This document shows positions 33,529-42,675 of a DNA stretch of 45,149 nt, one piece after another. The number at the start of each line of letters is the position of its first letter. Position 1 is the stretch's first letter. Position numbers and translations under genes: made by a program. Below the pieces are notes generated by a model. The model was not told where the DNA came from. It did not search any database and saw only the letters and a program-made list of their open reading frames with translations. This DNA comes from Bacteroidales bacterium (GTDB lineage Bacteria; Bacteroidota; Bacteroidia; Bacteroidales; UBA932): the NCBI GenBank assembly GCA_028707695.1, contig JAQWAL010000011.1, positions 1 to 45,149 on the forward strand. The letters are read 5' to 3'.

Positions 33529-35823
33529 ATGTTTACAGATAAGGATAATGCAATAATTGAAAAGGAATTCGAAGTTCTGCGTCTGGCAAGTCTTAAAAGA
33601 TGTGCAAATCAGGGAGAATACGAAGTAGTCCTGAAAGCCTTTGATTTTGCCAAGTCAGCTCATAACGGTGTCAGGAGAAGGTCGGGGGAGCCATATATAA
33701 TACACCCTATTTCCGTAGCCCAGATTGTTGTTCAGGAGATAGGCCTTGGCTACAAATCCATTGTCTCTGCCTTGATACATGACGTGGTAGAGGATACCGA
33801 GTACACTCTGGAAGACATTGAAAGGTTGTTTGGAGCAAAAATCGCTTCATTGGTAGATGGTTTGACCAAAATAAAAAGCGCTTTTGATTCACAGACTTCT
33901 TCGCAGGCAGAGAATTTCCGCAGGATATTGCTTACCCTTAATGATGATGTCAGGGTTATTCTAATCAAATTGGCAGACAGACTCCACAATATGCGTACAT
34001 TGGAGTATATGCCTGACCACAAGAAGTCGAAGATCCTTAGCGAGACCATGTACATATTCATACCTCTGGCTCACAGACTGGGATTGTACAGCATAAAATC
34101 GGAGTTGGAAAATATATGGCTTTACCATACTTTACCTGCCCAATATGAGTATATCCAAAGCAGGATATCCCAAACGATTGCAGAAAGAGGTTGCGCCATG
34201 GATGAGTTCATTGAACCTATTTCCGAAAGTTTGAGGCAGGCCGGGTACAAATTCAATATCTCCAAAAGGACAAAGACTCCCTACTCCATCTGGAGGAAAA
34301 TGGAATCCAAGTCAATTCCTTTTGAGCAGATATATGATTTGTATGCTGTCAGGATTGTTTTTGATCCCAAGGAGAACCAACCAGAGAGGATTCAATGTTG
34401 GCATATTTATTCCCTTATAACTGAACTATATTTGTCCAAGACAGACAGAATCAGGGACTGGGTGAGCACCCCAAAAATAAATGGATATGAAGCTTTACAT
34501 TGCACAGTAATGGGTCCACAAGGTAATTGGGTGGAAATACAAATCCGTTCTGTGAGGATGAATGATTTGGCAGAGAGAGGGGTTGCTGCTCATTGGAGTT
34601 ATAAAAGCGCTGGGTCTCCATCTGAAAATGAGATGGATAAATGGCTAAATATGGTCAGGGAGGTCTTGGAGAATCCCGATTCAAATGCGTTGGAATTTTT
34701 GGACAGGTTCCATTCAGACCTTTTATCTTCTGAAATATATGTATTCACCCCTAAAGGAGAATCACGCTCTCTGGTAAAAGGATCTACAGCCTTGGATTTT
34801 GCATATTCCATACACTCAGAGATAGGCAGTAAGGCAATAGCAGCAAAAGCAAATTTCAAACTAGTGCCCATTTCTTACGAACTAAGGAATGGCGACCAAA
34901 TAGAAATCATTACAGCTGAGTCTCAAAAACCTCAAAGAGAATGGCTTGACTATGCAAAGACACCTAAAGCCAAGAGCTTTATAATGGATGCTCTCAAGTC
35001 AGAAATCAAGGATCATTTAAAATCGGGTCAAACCATCCTGGATGAAAAACTTTCGGAAATGGGTATTAAACCACAAGCAAGGGTCTACAGAAAGCTGACT
35101 GCTGCATACGGACTCAATAACCGGGAAGAGTTGTTTAGCAAGATTGGTGCTGGAATTTTGGATTTGTCTGATCTCTCCACAACCATAAAAAAAAGCACAA
35201 CACGAAAAAGGATTCGTTTCTGGAATCTCCAATTTTCAGGGTTTGGTAACCAAAACAATGACTATAACGACAACTTTGACAATGAAGAAGAGGATGATAA
35301 CGGAGGTACGGAGGAAGTGGCACCAGTTCCTGTCCCTAAAAAGTCAATAGATAACAAGAAAGATTACCTGCTCAAAGAAAATCCTCTGGAGAAAACTTTG
35401 AGTTATCAAGTTGCAAGGTGTTGCAAGCCAATACCAGGAGATAAAGTTATAGGTTTCATTGATGACAATGGCGAGGTTATTGTACATAAGAACAGCTGTC
35501 CTGAAGCAATCCAACTAGCATCACGTTATGGTAACAAGATTGTAAAAGCAAAATGGACCAAGCACACTGTATCGTCTTTCCTTGCAAGAATTAGTATGAG
35601 AGGAATAGACAGGATTGGGATACTAAATGAACTAACTCAATTTATCACGCTTGTTTTGAATGTCAACATACGAAAAATTTTCATTGAAACCCACGATGGG
35701 ATATTCGAAGGGTTTATAGACTTATATGTGCACAATACAGAAGATTTGGACAAAATAATAAAGCAGATGTCTCAGGTAAAGGGTGTTGAAAATGTTATAA
35801 GGACAGAATTGAAAGAAGACTAA
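33529..35823 (+). CDS. Bifunctional (p)ppGpp synthetase/hydrolase, RelA/SpoT family
   Basis: The 764-residue protein has the full Rel layout: HD hydrolase domain (HP at 59-60, ALIHDVVEDT with H84 and D85), synthetase domain (YDLYAVRIVFD and KINGYEALHCTV), TGS domain (about 400-460, VFTPKGESRSLVKGSTALDFAYSIHS), a Cys-containing zinc-finger/helical region (CCKPIPGD) and a C-terminal ACT domain. Both active sites look intact, so it should make and degrade the alarmone. A very acidic linker (about 580-605) separates the helical and zinc-finger parts. It begins 6 bases after hydG. Confidence 0.95.
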   Translation: MFTDKDNAIIEKEFEVLRLASLKRCANQGEYEVVLKAFDFAKSAHNGVRRRSGEPYIIHPISVAQIVVQEIGLGYKSIVSALIHDVVEDTEYTLEDIERLFGAKIASLVDGLTKIKSAFDSQTSSQAENFRRILLTLNDDVRVILIKLADRLHNMRTLEYMPDHKKSKILSETMYIFIPLAHRLGLYSIKSELENIWLYHTLPAQYEYIQSRISQTIAERGCAMDEFIEPISESLRQAGYKFNISKRTKTPYSIWRKMESKSIPFEQIYDLYAVRIVFDPKENQPERIQCWHIYSLITELYLSKTDRIRDWVSTPKINGYEALHCTVMGPQGNWVEIQIRSVRMNDLAERGVAAHWSYKSAGSPSENEMDKWLNMVREVLENPDSNALEFLDRFHSDLLSSEIYVFTPKGESRSLVKGSTALDFAYSIHSEIGSKAIAAKANFKLVPISYELRNGDQIEIITAESQKPQREWLDYAKTPKAKSFIMDALKSEIKDHLKSGQTILDEKLSEMGIKPQARVYRKLTAAYGLNNREELFSKIGAGILDLSDLSTTIKKSTTRKRIRFWNLQFSGFGNQNNDYNDNFDNEEEDDNGGTEEVAPVPVPKKSIDNKKDYLLKENPLEKTLSYQVARCCKPIPGDKVIGFIDDNGEVIVHKNSCPEAIQLASRYGNKIVKAKWTKHTVSSFLARISMRGIDRIGILNELTQFITLVLNVNIRKIFIETHDGIFEGFIDLYVHNTEDLDKIIKQMSQVKGVENVIRTELKED

Positions 35824-35832
35824 TCACATAAT

Positions 35833-37662
35833 ATGGAAATCATAAGAACAAATATAGGCAGGGTTATTATTTTTTTGATGTTTGGTTATTTTGCAACAAG
35901 TTCTTGTGCAAATACTTCTACTCCTCCAATGGGTGGACCGAAGGATACAATACCACCATTACTGATTGAAGTAGTTCCTGACTCTGGTGCAATTTCTTTT
36001 CCCTTGGAAGAGGGTATTCTGACAATGACTTTTGACGAATACGTGGTATTGAAGGATCCTCAACAAAACATATTCCTCTCTCCTCCACAAAAAAAACAGC
36101 CAGAGGCAAAAATAAAAGGGAAAAGTGTTATTGTCAGGTTTCAGGAAAAGTTGGATTCAAATAAAACGTACTCTCTGCACTTTGGAAACTCAATACAAGA
36201 CAACAATGAAGGGAATCCTTTCTATAAATATGTACTCCCTTTTTCCACAGGCTCTTACGTTGATTCTTTTATGGTATCGGGCATTGTTTTACATGCAAGC
36301 ACATTAATGCCTGCCAATGGAGTAGTTGTAGCTATTTACAACAATTTGTCGGATTCTGCGATATATTCTGCCAATCCTAGTGCGGTTGCAAAAACTGATA
36401 ATTTTGGATATTTTGTTGTCAGGAACATAAAGAAAGAGCCATATTCAGTTTATGCTTTTGAAGACCTGAACAACAATTTCCGATACGACAGGGAAAGTGA
36501 ACGGGTTGCTTTCATGGATTCGTTGTTGGTTCCAACCAAAGTCTTGTCAGATACTTTGAAGGAACTAGAATATGTAGGAGAAAAAGATACTTTGAAGGCA
36601 ATTTCAAGACCAGTTGAAAAGGAACTTTACTTATTCAGGGAAGATAATGAAAAACAGTTTATACGTGAAAGCAAGAGGCTTCAGCACAGGATGGCCTATT
36701 TGCTTTTTTCTGCTGCCAACCCAATAATCAATTCATTGGAAATCTCAGGATTGGATGAATCTTCGTTTGTAACCGAACACAATATCAGAAAAGACAGCAT
36801 AGTACTTTGGGTTACAGATACTTCCATTGTAATGCCAGATACCATGAAAGTTAAGATTGAGTATATGAAAACCGATTCAACCGGGAATCTCACTTCATTC
36901 AAAGAAAATTTCAATTTGCCAAAACCAAAACCTGCTAAAATTGAGGAAGATGATCAACAAAGGCAATCTACTGAAAATGAGGTGAAAAAAAGAGCAGATT
37001 TATTGGAATTCAAAATAGTAGCAGATCCTGCCCTTATTGAGCAGAGTGGTTTCCAGCTTGTTTTTGAAGCCCCGCTATCCTATTTGAACAGAGATTCAAT
37101 CTCTCTTATTTACAAAACACCAAAAGGAGAAACAGGTATAATGGATTATGCTGTTTCATACGATTCTTTATGGAGAAGGATTGTCAACATCAGGCCAAAC
37201 GGAGTCTTGTTGAAAGGATATGATTACACTCTGGACATTTCAGAAGCATCTTTCATGGATATATATAAAAGAACCAACGACTCGATTGTGAAATCAGTCT
37301 CGCTTCCTCAAGATGAAAGTTTGTCAAAGCTAACACTTGATATACAGCAAGCACATGGTCATTATATCATTGAACTTACAAATGTTACCAGGGATAAGAT
37401 TTTTCGTAGTTACTCCATTGACAGGGATACAGTCTTGGAGTTTCCATATCTTCAAAAAGGACCTTATTCTGTCAAGATTACAGAAGATTTGAATGGCAAC
37501 GGAATAGGTGATACTGGTAATCTGTCTCAGAAAAGACAGCCAGAGAAGGTTCGGCTCTATACATTGCCCGATGGAAAATCAATCATTTTAATACCTGAGT
37601 CTACCGAACTGGTCCAGTCTATCAAATTGAACCAAATTTTTAATCCGGACAACAATGATTAA
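35833..37662 (+). CDS. Lipoprotein with SbsA Ig-like domain, Bacteroidetes-conserved
   Basis: The 609-residue protein has a signal peptide ending in ATSSC with lipidated C25, then an Ig-like domain (about 40-140) beginning GGPKDTIPPLLIEVVPDSGA and containing FGNSIQDNNEGNPF. This pattern is common to a conserved Bacteroidetes envelope lipoprotein of unknown role. Further beta domains follow, including two stretches (YAFEDLNNNFRYD; VKITEDLNGNGIGD) that resemble Ca-binding prealbumin-like repeats. It overlaps the next gene by 8 bases and lies 9 bases after the Rel gene. Confidence 0.82.
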   Translation: MEIIRTNIGRVIIFLMFGYFATSSCANTSTPPMGGPKDTIPPLLIEVVPDSGAISFPLEEGILTMTFDEYVVLKDPQQNIFLSPPQKKQPEAKIKGKSVIVRFQEKLDSNKTYSLHFGNSIQDNNEGNPFYKYVLPFSTGSYVDSFMVSGIVLHASTLMPANGVVVAIYNNLSDSAIYSANPSAVAKTDNFGYFVVRNIKKEPYSVYAFEDLNNNFRYDRESERVAFMDSLLVPTKVLSDTLKELEYVGEKDTLKAISRPVEKELYLFREDNEKQFIRESKRLQHRMAYLLFSAANPIINSLEISGLDESSFVTEHNIRKDSIVLWVTDTSIVMPDTMKVKIEYMKTDSTGNLTSFKENFNLPKPKPAKIEEDDQQRQSTENEVKKRADLLEFKIVADPALIEQSGFQLVFEAPLSYLNRDSISLIYKTPKGETGIMDYAVSYDSLWRRIVNIRPNGVLLKGYDYTLDISEASFMDIYKRTNDSIVKSVSLPQDESLSKLTLDIQQAHGHYIIELTNVTRDKIFRSYSIDRDTVLEFPYLQKGPYSVKITEDLNGNGIGDTGNLSQKRQPEKVRLYTLPDGKSIILIPESTELVQSIKLNQIFNPDNND

Positions 37663-38272
37663 AAGGTTATTAGTAACTGTTATACTTGTTAACACTTCTA
37701 TTTTAGCCCTCACTGGCCAAACCAACCAACATATGTTAGGATTGAGGGCTGGTTATAATATAAGTGGTATGGACTCCAGACCAACACGAAACTACAAATC
37801 AATAACAACATACGAAAATTATTCATTGGTTTATACATACTACCATGACTTGTGGGGGACTATAGATTTTTTTGGGATCCAATCTGGCATTTCCAAATTA
37901 TCTCAAGGGTACAAAACGGACGAAGGAGAGAATCGTTATCAAGTTATTTCCATTCCTTTGGTTTCTCAATTCCATTTTGATTTTTGGAGAATGCGGTTGT
38001 TGCTGAATGCTGGATGTTTTGGGGGATATCGCCAAAACAGGGTTAATTTCGATGGTTCGGGGTTTGATGAGTTTGATAATAAAATAGACTTAGGTATTAT
38101 TGCTGGAGGCGGGTTGGCTTTTATTTTGAAACCGTTGGAATTTCATATAGAGGGCAACTATCATTATTCTTTTACCTATTTACATAATCCAACAAAATAC
38201 AGCGACAGGGATTACTTATTTACAAATCCCAAACAATTGATTTTGAGTATAACTCTAAACATTCAATTATAA
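37655..38272 (+). CDS. PorT-like outer-membrane beta-barrel protein
   Basis: The 205-residue product has a signal peptide (about 1-22, ending LTGQ) and alternating strands typical of a small barrel: LGLRAGYNISGM at the start, IIAGGGLAFILKPLEFHIEGNY, and a C-terminal SITLNIQL. It fits the Bacteroidetes porT/OmpA-like barrel family. PorT proper serves type IX secretion, but many relatives do not, so I give no gene symbol. Its ATG is inside the end of the Ig lipoprotein gene, suggesting coupled expression. Confidence 0.75.
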   Translation: MIKRLLVTVILVNTSILALTGQTNQHMLGLRAGYNISGMDSRPTRNYKSITTYENYSLVYTYYHDLWGTIDFFGIQSGISKLSQGYKTDEGENRYQVISIPLVSQFHFDFWRMRLLLNAGCFGGYRQNRVNFDGSGFDEFDNKIDLGIIAGGGLAFILKPLEFHIEGNYHYSFTYLHNPTKYSDRDYLFTNPKQLILSITLNIQL

Positions 38273-38285
38273 ACCGCATTGAAAA

Positions 38286-39611
38286 ATGAGAAAGGTAGTA
38301 GTCAAAGTAGGTAATGTGGAAATTGGACATGATGGAGAGATTATTATCCAAACCATGTGTAATACCCCAACTGCAGATATTGAGGCAACATACAAACAAT
38401 GCAAATCTTTGTATTCAAAAGGTGCTCAAATCATAAGGGTCACAACCCAAGGCCCAAAGGAGGTAAAATCATTGCAACAAATAAAGGATATGCTACTAAA
38501 AGATGGTATTTCTGTCCCACTGGTTGCAGATGTCCATTTTTCCTATAATGTAGCTCATTTGGCAGCCAAAGTTGCACACAAAGTAAGGATTAATCCAGGG
38601 AATTTTGCAAAAGACCACAAAACTGCCAGGAAAGAGTTTTCAAATCTAGTGACCATTTGCAAAGAACATGGGACATCCATCAGGATTGGTGTAAATCATG
38701 GGTCGTTGGGAGAACATAATACCCAAAAGTACGGGAACACTCCTGAAGGGATGGCAGAAGTAGCTTTTGAGTGGATAAAAATGGCCCAGGAATTTGATTT
38801 CGATCAAATTATAATATCCCTTAAAGCAAGCAACCCTCTTGTCATGACTAAGGCATACCGTATATTATACGATAAAATGTTGGATGATGGTATCTTGTAT
38901 CCACTTCATTTGGGTGTAACCGAAGCTGGGAATGGAGAAGAAGGAAGAATCAAGTCTGCTTTGGGATTGGCAACTCTGCTTAAAGATGGGATAGGCAGTA
39001 CAATAAGGGTTTCTTTAACCGAACCTCCCGAGAATGAACTACCTGTGGCCAGAATCATTGCGGACTATTTTTCGGGAAATCCCAAAATGGTTAAATCAAA
39101 TTTGCCAAAAGATTATTTTTGCAATTCGTACCAAGAATTCATAATAAAGGCAGCTTGTGATTATGGCCCCTTACTACTTGATAAGGAGCTGGATGATATA
39201 TCAATCAAAGCATACATCAACGGAGCTGAGGTTGGTAAAGAGCAGATGGAAAGGTTTGTTGATAATCTTATGCAGGGTGCCAGGAGAAGGTTTACAAAAC
39301 CTGAGTACATTGCTTGCCCGGGGTGTGGCAGGACTCTTTACAATCTGGAAGAAGTGTTCAAGCAAGTTAAAGAGAGAACATCGCATTTGGTAGGGTACAA
39401 CATAGCTGTGATGGGATGCATAGTAAACGGCCCAGGAGAGATGGCAGATGCAGATTATGGTTATGTTGGAGAGGGCAAAGGAAAAGTCAGCATATACAGG
39501 GGCAAGACACCTGTATATAGATCTGTACCACAAGATGAAGCTATAGACAAATTGCTGGAACTCATTGAGCAAGATGCTCGCAATAGAGTCTTCCTCCCTC
39601 GGAACGGATAA
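38286..39611 (+). CDS. ispG: 4-hydroxy-3-methylbut-2-enyl-diphosphate synthase (IspG/GcpE)
   Basis: IspG performs the [4Fe-4S]-dependent reductive ring opening of MEcPP in the MEP isoprenoid pathway. The TIM barrel spans about 1-250 (PLVADVHF, KVRINPGNF), and the cluster domain has C344, C347 (ACPGCGR), C378 and E385 (MGCIVNGPGE). At 441 residues it is longer than E. coli IspG (372) but much shorter than the usual Bacteroidetes form of about 600. About 70 extra residues lie between barrel and cluster domain. It overlaps the convergent protease gene by 50 bases. Confidence 0.93.
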   Translation: MRKVVVKVGNVEIGHDGEIIIQTMCNTPTADIEATYKQCKSLYSKGAQIIRVTTQGPKEVKSLQQIKDMLLKDGISVPLVADVHFSYNVAHLAAKVAHKVRINPGNFAKDHKTARKEFSNLVTICKEHGTSIRIGVNHGSLGEHNTQKYGNTPEGMAEVAFEWIKMAQEFDFDQIIISLKASNPLVMTKAYRILYDKMLDDGILYPLHLGVTEAGNGEEGRIKSALGLATLLKDGIGSTIRVSLTEPPENELPVARIIADYFSGNPKMVKSNLPKDYFCNSYQEFIIKAACDYGPLLLDKELDDISIKAYINGAEVGKEQMERFVDNLMQGARRRFTKPEYIACPGCGRTLYNLEEVFKQVKERTSHLVGYNIAVMGCIVNGPGEMADADYGYVGEGKGKVSIYRGKTPVYRSVPQDEAIDKLLELIEQDARNRVFLPRNG

Positions 39612-40899
39612 CTTTGACCACGTCTCCTTTTTTTGCTATACCATAGGACATTGTCGCTTCGTACCATTTTCCGTTTATCTCTATTTTACCAGACGGCCTC
39701 ATTTCGGTCATAACAATTGCTTGGCTGCCATTCAAAGATCTCAAAGAAGAATCGGAGCTCACATAACCATCATTTTCATTCAATACAGTTTTCAAAGCAA
39801 TTCCTGGTAAAAAATCATTTTTGAAAAGCTTGCCAGCCAAATAAATGGAAAGAGACAAAGATATAAATGTAGACAATAAGACAATGGAAACAGGTTTTAC
39901 AAGAACAATAAAATCAAAAGTCCCTTTGTGGTAGAAAAGTTGGTTATCAATCATTGCAAATGTCAAGCCGGTAACCATCAATATGATACCACTTATTCCT
40001 GCAATTCCAAAACCAGGAAGGATAAATATTTCAGTCAGTATTAGTAATATCCCAATCACAAAGACAATTATTTCCCAATGTTCTGCCAACCCCTCAAGGT
40101 ATAGAGGCGAAAAGTAGAATATGGCACCAATTATGGCGGCTGCAGAGGGGAATCCTATTCCTGGGCTTTGTAATTCAAAATAGATACCTCCAATAATTAG
40201 CATAAGAAGGATTCCTTGTACAACTGGAGTCAAAAAGAAGAGCAGGATTTTGTCTAGAAATGAGAGATGTTGGGTCTTTAATGTGTAATCTTCAATATTT
40301 GTCAATTTCCCTGCAATCTGGTCAATGTTTTCTGCCAAACCTTCGCAATAACCAGCTTTGATAGCCTCTTCTGCCGTGAAACTCAATACTTTTGTGCTGT
40401 CAATAATGCCTTCTATATACACAGACGGATCTACCATTGCCTCTGCTATTGAAGGATCCCTGCCATTCACCTCTGCAGTGGAGCGCATCATGGCCCTCAT
40501 GAAAGACTGGTATTTATCTGGCATTGGAGAACCACTTTGATCTACTACGGTTGCAGCTCCAATGCTACCTCCTTTTTTCATGTAGATACTGTCACAAGCT
40601 ATTGAAATCAAAGCCCCGGCAGAAATTGCCTGGTTGTTGATGAATACAGCTGTCGGGATTTTTGTCCTCAACAGGGCACTTCTCATACTATCGGCAGCAT
40701 CAACAGCACCACCATATGTATTCATGTCAATTATTATAGCATTAGCACTCAATTGGGTTGCCTCCTCTATCCCTTTTGACAATCTCTTGAAAGAAGAGGA
40801 GTTGATTTCACCTTTGATTTCTATGACGTAAATCAAATGATCTTGTGCAAATACCATTGTACTTAGCAGTAAAAAGATAATTATTGAAAAGATTCTCAT
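39562..40899 (-). CDS. NfeD-family membrane serine protease (ClpP-like plus NfeD)
   Basis: The 445-residue protein has a signal sequence (1-18), a ClpP-like protease domain with the Ser-Lys pair S93 (NQAISAGALIS) and K129 (PMPDKYQSF), about four to five transmembrane helices (roughly 215-345), and a C-terminal NfeD OB-fold (about 375-440). Relatives cut stomatin-type proteins and are thought to act in membrane quality control; no stomatin gene is beside it. The last 50 bases are antisense to the end of ispG. Its promoter region is shared with the divergent dipeptidase gene. Confidence 0.92.
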   Translation of the reverse strand: MRIFSIIIFLLLSTMVFAQDHLIYVIEIKGEINSSSFKRLSKGIEEATQLSANAIIIDMNTYGGAVDAADSMRSALLRTKIPTAVFINNQAISAGALISIACDSIYMKKGGSIGAATVVDQSGSPMPDKYQSFMRAMMRSTAEVNGRDPSIAEAMVDPSVYIEGIIDSTKVLSFTAEEAIKAGYCEGLAENIDQIAGKLTNIEDYTLKTQHLSFLDKILLFFLTPVVQGILLMLIIGGIYFELQSPGIGFPSAAAIIGAIFYFSPLYLEGLAEHWEIIVFVIGILLILTEIFILPGFGIAGISGIILMVTGLTFAMIDNQLFYHKGTFDFIVLVKPVSIVLLSTFISLSLSIYLAGKLFKNDFLPGIALKTVLNENDGYVSSDSSLRSLNGSQAIVMTEMRPSGKIEINGKWYEATMSYGIAKKGDVVKVIRSEGGRLYCEHLAQ

Positions 40900-40944
40900 T
40901 TTGACCTATTTATTTATAAGTGTAAATATACTCCCTTTTTTTGC

Positions 40945-40952
40945 TATTTTTG
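40945..40952 (+). promoter_or_regulatory. Probable -7 box of the dipeptidase gene
   Basis: TATTTTTG matches TAnnTTTG and would start transcription about 30 bases before the ATG at 40990. A small TTGATT/AATCAA inverted repeat follows in the leader. Confidence 0.35.
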
Positions 40953-40989
40953 TTTTGATTTAATTTTTTTAATCAAACCTAACAAAATT

Positions 40990-42591
40990 ATGAATTTTAA
41001 AAGACTTCTTTTTGCAGCATCATTGCTGTTTGTTTTTGCTCCTCTCTTGGGCCAGGCTCCTTTGCCTTATGACCCTGATGATTCTGATTTTTCAGAAAGT
41101 TGTACCTCCATTATGGTTGGGAAAAAAGCTAGTAAAGATGGGTCTGTAATGACTGCCCATACTTGCGATTCCAACTATCGGACATGGTTGGAAATGGTTG
41201 GTAGGCAAACCTATGGCTCCGGAGAATCCGAAGGAGTTTTTTGGGGCAGATTGCATACAGAAGAACCATGGGATATGCGTAACGTAGAAGAAAAAGGCAG
41301 AATACCTGCTGTTGCAGAAACCTTTGCATATTTGAATACTGCCTATCCATGTTTAAACGAAAAACAACTTGCAATTGGAGAGACAACAATTGTGGGCAGA
41401 AAGGAATTGGTAAACAAAGAGGGTCTCTTTTTGATTGAGGAACTTCAACGTTTGGCCCTGCAAAGATGCTCAACAGCCAAGGATGCTGTATTATTGATTG
41501 GTAAATTGGCACAGGAATACGGTTACGGAGACAACGGAGAGTGTTTGACAATAGCAGACAAAAATGAGATTTGGCATCTTGAAATTTTTGGTTCGGGTCC
41601 TGGAAAACCGAGTGCCATATGGGTTGCTCAAAGAATTCCTGACGACCATGTGGCAATTTCTGCCAATATTCCAAGAATCTCAAAAGTTGATTTTGAAAGC
41701 GATCAATTTCTTTATAGCAAAGATATTCGTGAGAGGTCTAAGGATCTTGGATATTGGGATGGCAAAGAAGAATTTGTTTTTTGGAAGGTCACAAATGATA
41801 AGAAACCGTTCTCAATAAGGGAGTACTTTGTATTGAGTACATTGGCTCCGTCACTTAACCTTAATTATGACGATCTGGAGTTACCCTTTTCTGTAAAACC
41901 AGACAAACTTGTGGATGTAAGGGATATACTGGCTCTTTACCGTCAAACTTACGAAGGGACAGAATGGGACCAGACCAAAAACCTGGCTGTAGAAGTAACC
42001 AGAAGGGACAGGATCAAAGGAGAATACAAAGAGGTTGTCAAGCCTGTTTCAAATTTCATGACAAACGACATGAGGGATTTGCTTAATTCTTTAAAACCTG
42101 GTGTCACAGAAAGAGTCAGGGGAATTGCTGTTATACAGTGCTCCTATTCTCAAATAATACAACTAAGGGACTGGCTTCCCGATGAGGTTGGGGGTATTGC
42201 TTGGTTCTCATTTGACAATCCATCCCAGAGTCCAAGGATTCCTGTTTATTCTGGAACTATTGATTTGCCTGAAAGTTTCAAGATATGCGGCCAACATAGG
42301 TACAGAGAAGATGCCGCTTCATGGGCTTTCCGGGAAACCAACAGGATAGCAACAATAAACTGGAATAAAACCAGGGGGATACTGGAACCGGAAATAATGA
42401 ACTTTGAACAAAAGATGTTCGAAACTTCTGCATTAGTAGAGAGTGAAGCCGTTGAATTGATAAAGGAGGGTAAAATGGATAAGGCCAAAGAAATCCTCAC
42501 AAGGCATACCCATGATTTTGCATCCATGACCATCAACAGATGGAAAGAACTTAAGGCAGAACTCTGGACTATTTTTGCAAGAAGTATGTAA
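40990..42591 (+). CDS. C69 family dipeptidase
   Basis: The N-terminal-nucleophile peptidase has 533 residues. A signal peptide (about 1-22) is followed by a short propeptide and SCTSIMVGKKASKDGSV, where C38 is the predicted nucleophile exposed by self-cleavage. THTCDSNY-like and the later GYGDNGECLTIADKNEIWHLEIFGSG segments are typical of the dipeptidase A/C69 group. It would cleave dipeptides in the periplasm, in line with peptide-fermenting Bacteroidetes. No terminator is visible before carA. Confidence 0.9.
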   Translation: MNFKRLLFAASLLFVFAPLLGQAPLPYDPDDSDFSESCTSIMVGKKASKDGSVMTAHTCDSNYRTWLEMVGRQTYGSGESEGVFWGRLHTEEPWDMRNVEEKGRIPAVAETFAYLNTAYPCLNEKQLAIGETTIVGRKELVNKEGLFLIEELQRLALQRCSTAKDAVLLIGKLAQEYGYGDNGECLTIADKNEIWHLEIFGSGPGKPSAIWVAQRIPDDHVAISANIPRISKVDFESDQFLYSKDIRERSKDLGYWDGKEEFVFWKVTNDKKPFSIREYFVLSTLAPSLNLNYDDLELPFSVKPDKLVDVRDILALYRQTYEGTEWDQTKNLAVEVTRRDRIKGEYKEVVKPVSNFMTNDMRDLLNSLKPGVTERVRGIAVIQCSYSQIIQLRDWLPDEVGGIAWFSFDNPSQSPRIPVYSGTIDLPESFKICGQHRYREDAASWAFRETNRIATINWNKTRGILEPEIMNFEQKMFETSALVESEAVELIKEGKMDKAKEILTRHTHDFASMTINRWKELKAELWTIFARSM

Positions 42592-42631
42592 ATAGACTCA
42601 GTGGTTTCTTTCATTCTTTACCTTTTATAAT

Positions 42632-42639
42632 TAACTTTG
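42632..42639 (+). promoter_or_regulatory. Probable -7 box of carAB
   Basis: TAACTTTG matches TAnnTTTG; transcription would begin near 42646, about 30 bases before the carA ATG. The leader is too short for a PyrR-type attenuator, and no hairpin is seen in it. Confidence 0.4.
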
Positions 42640-42675
42640 CCGGGTTTATTATAAATTTATAAAAGCAGAAAAAGA

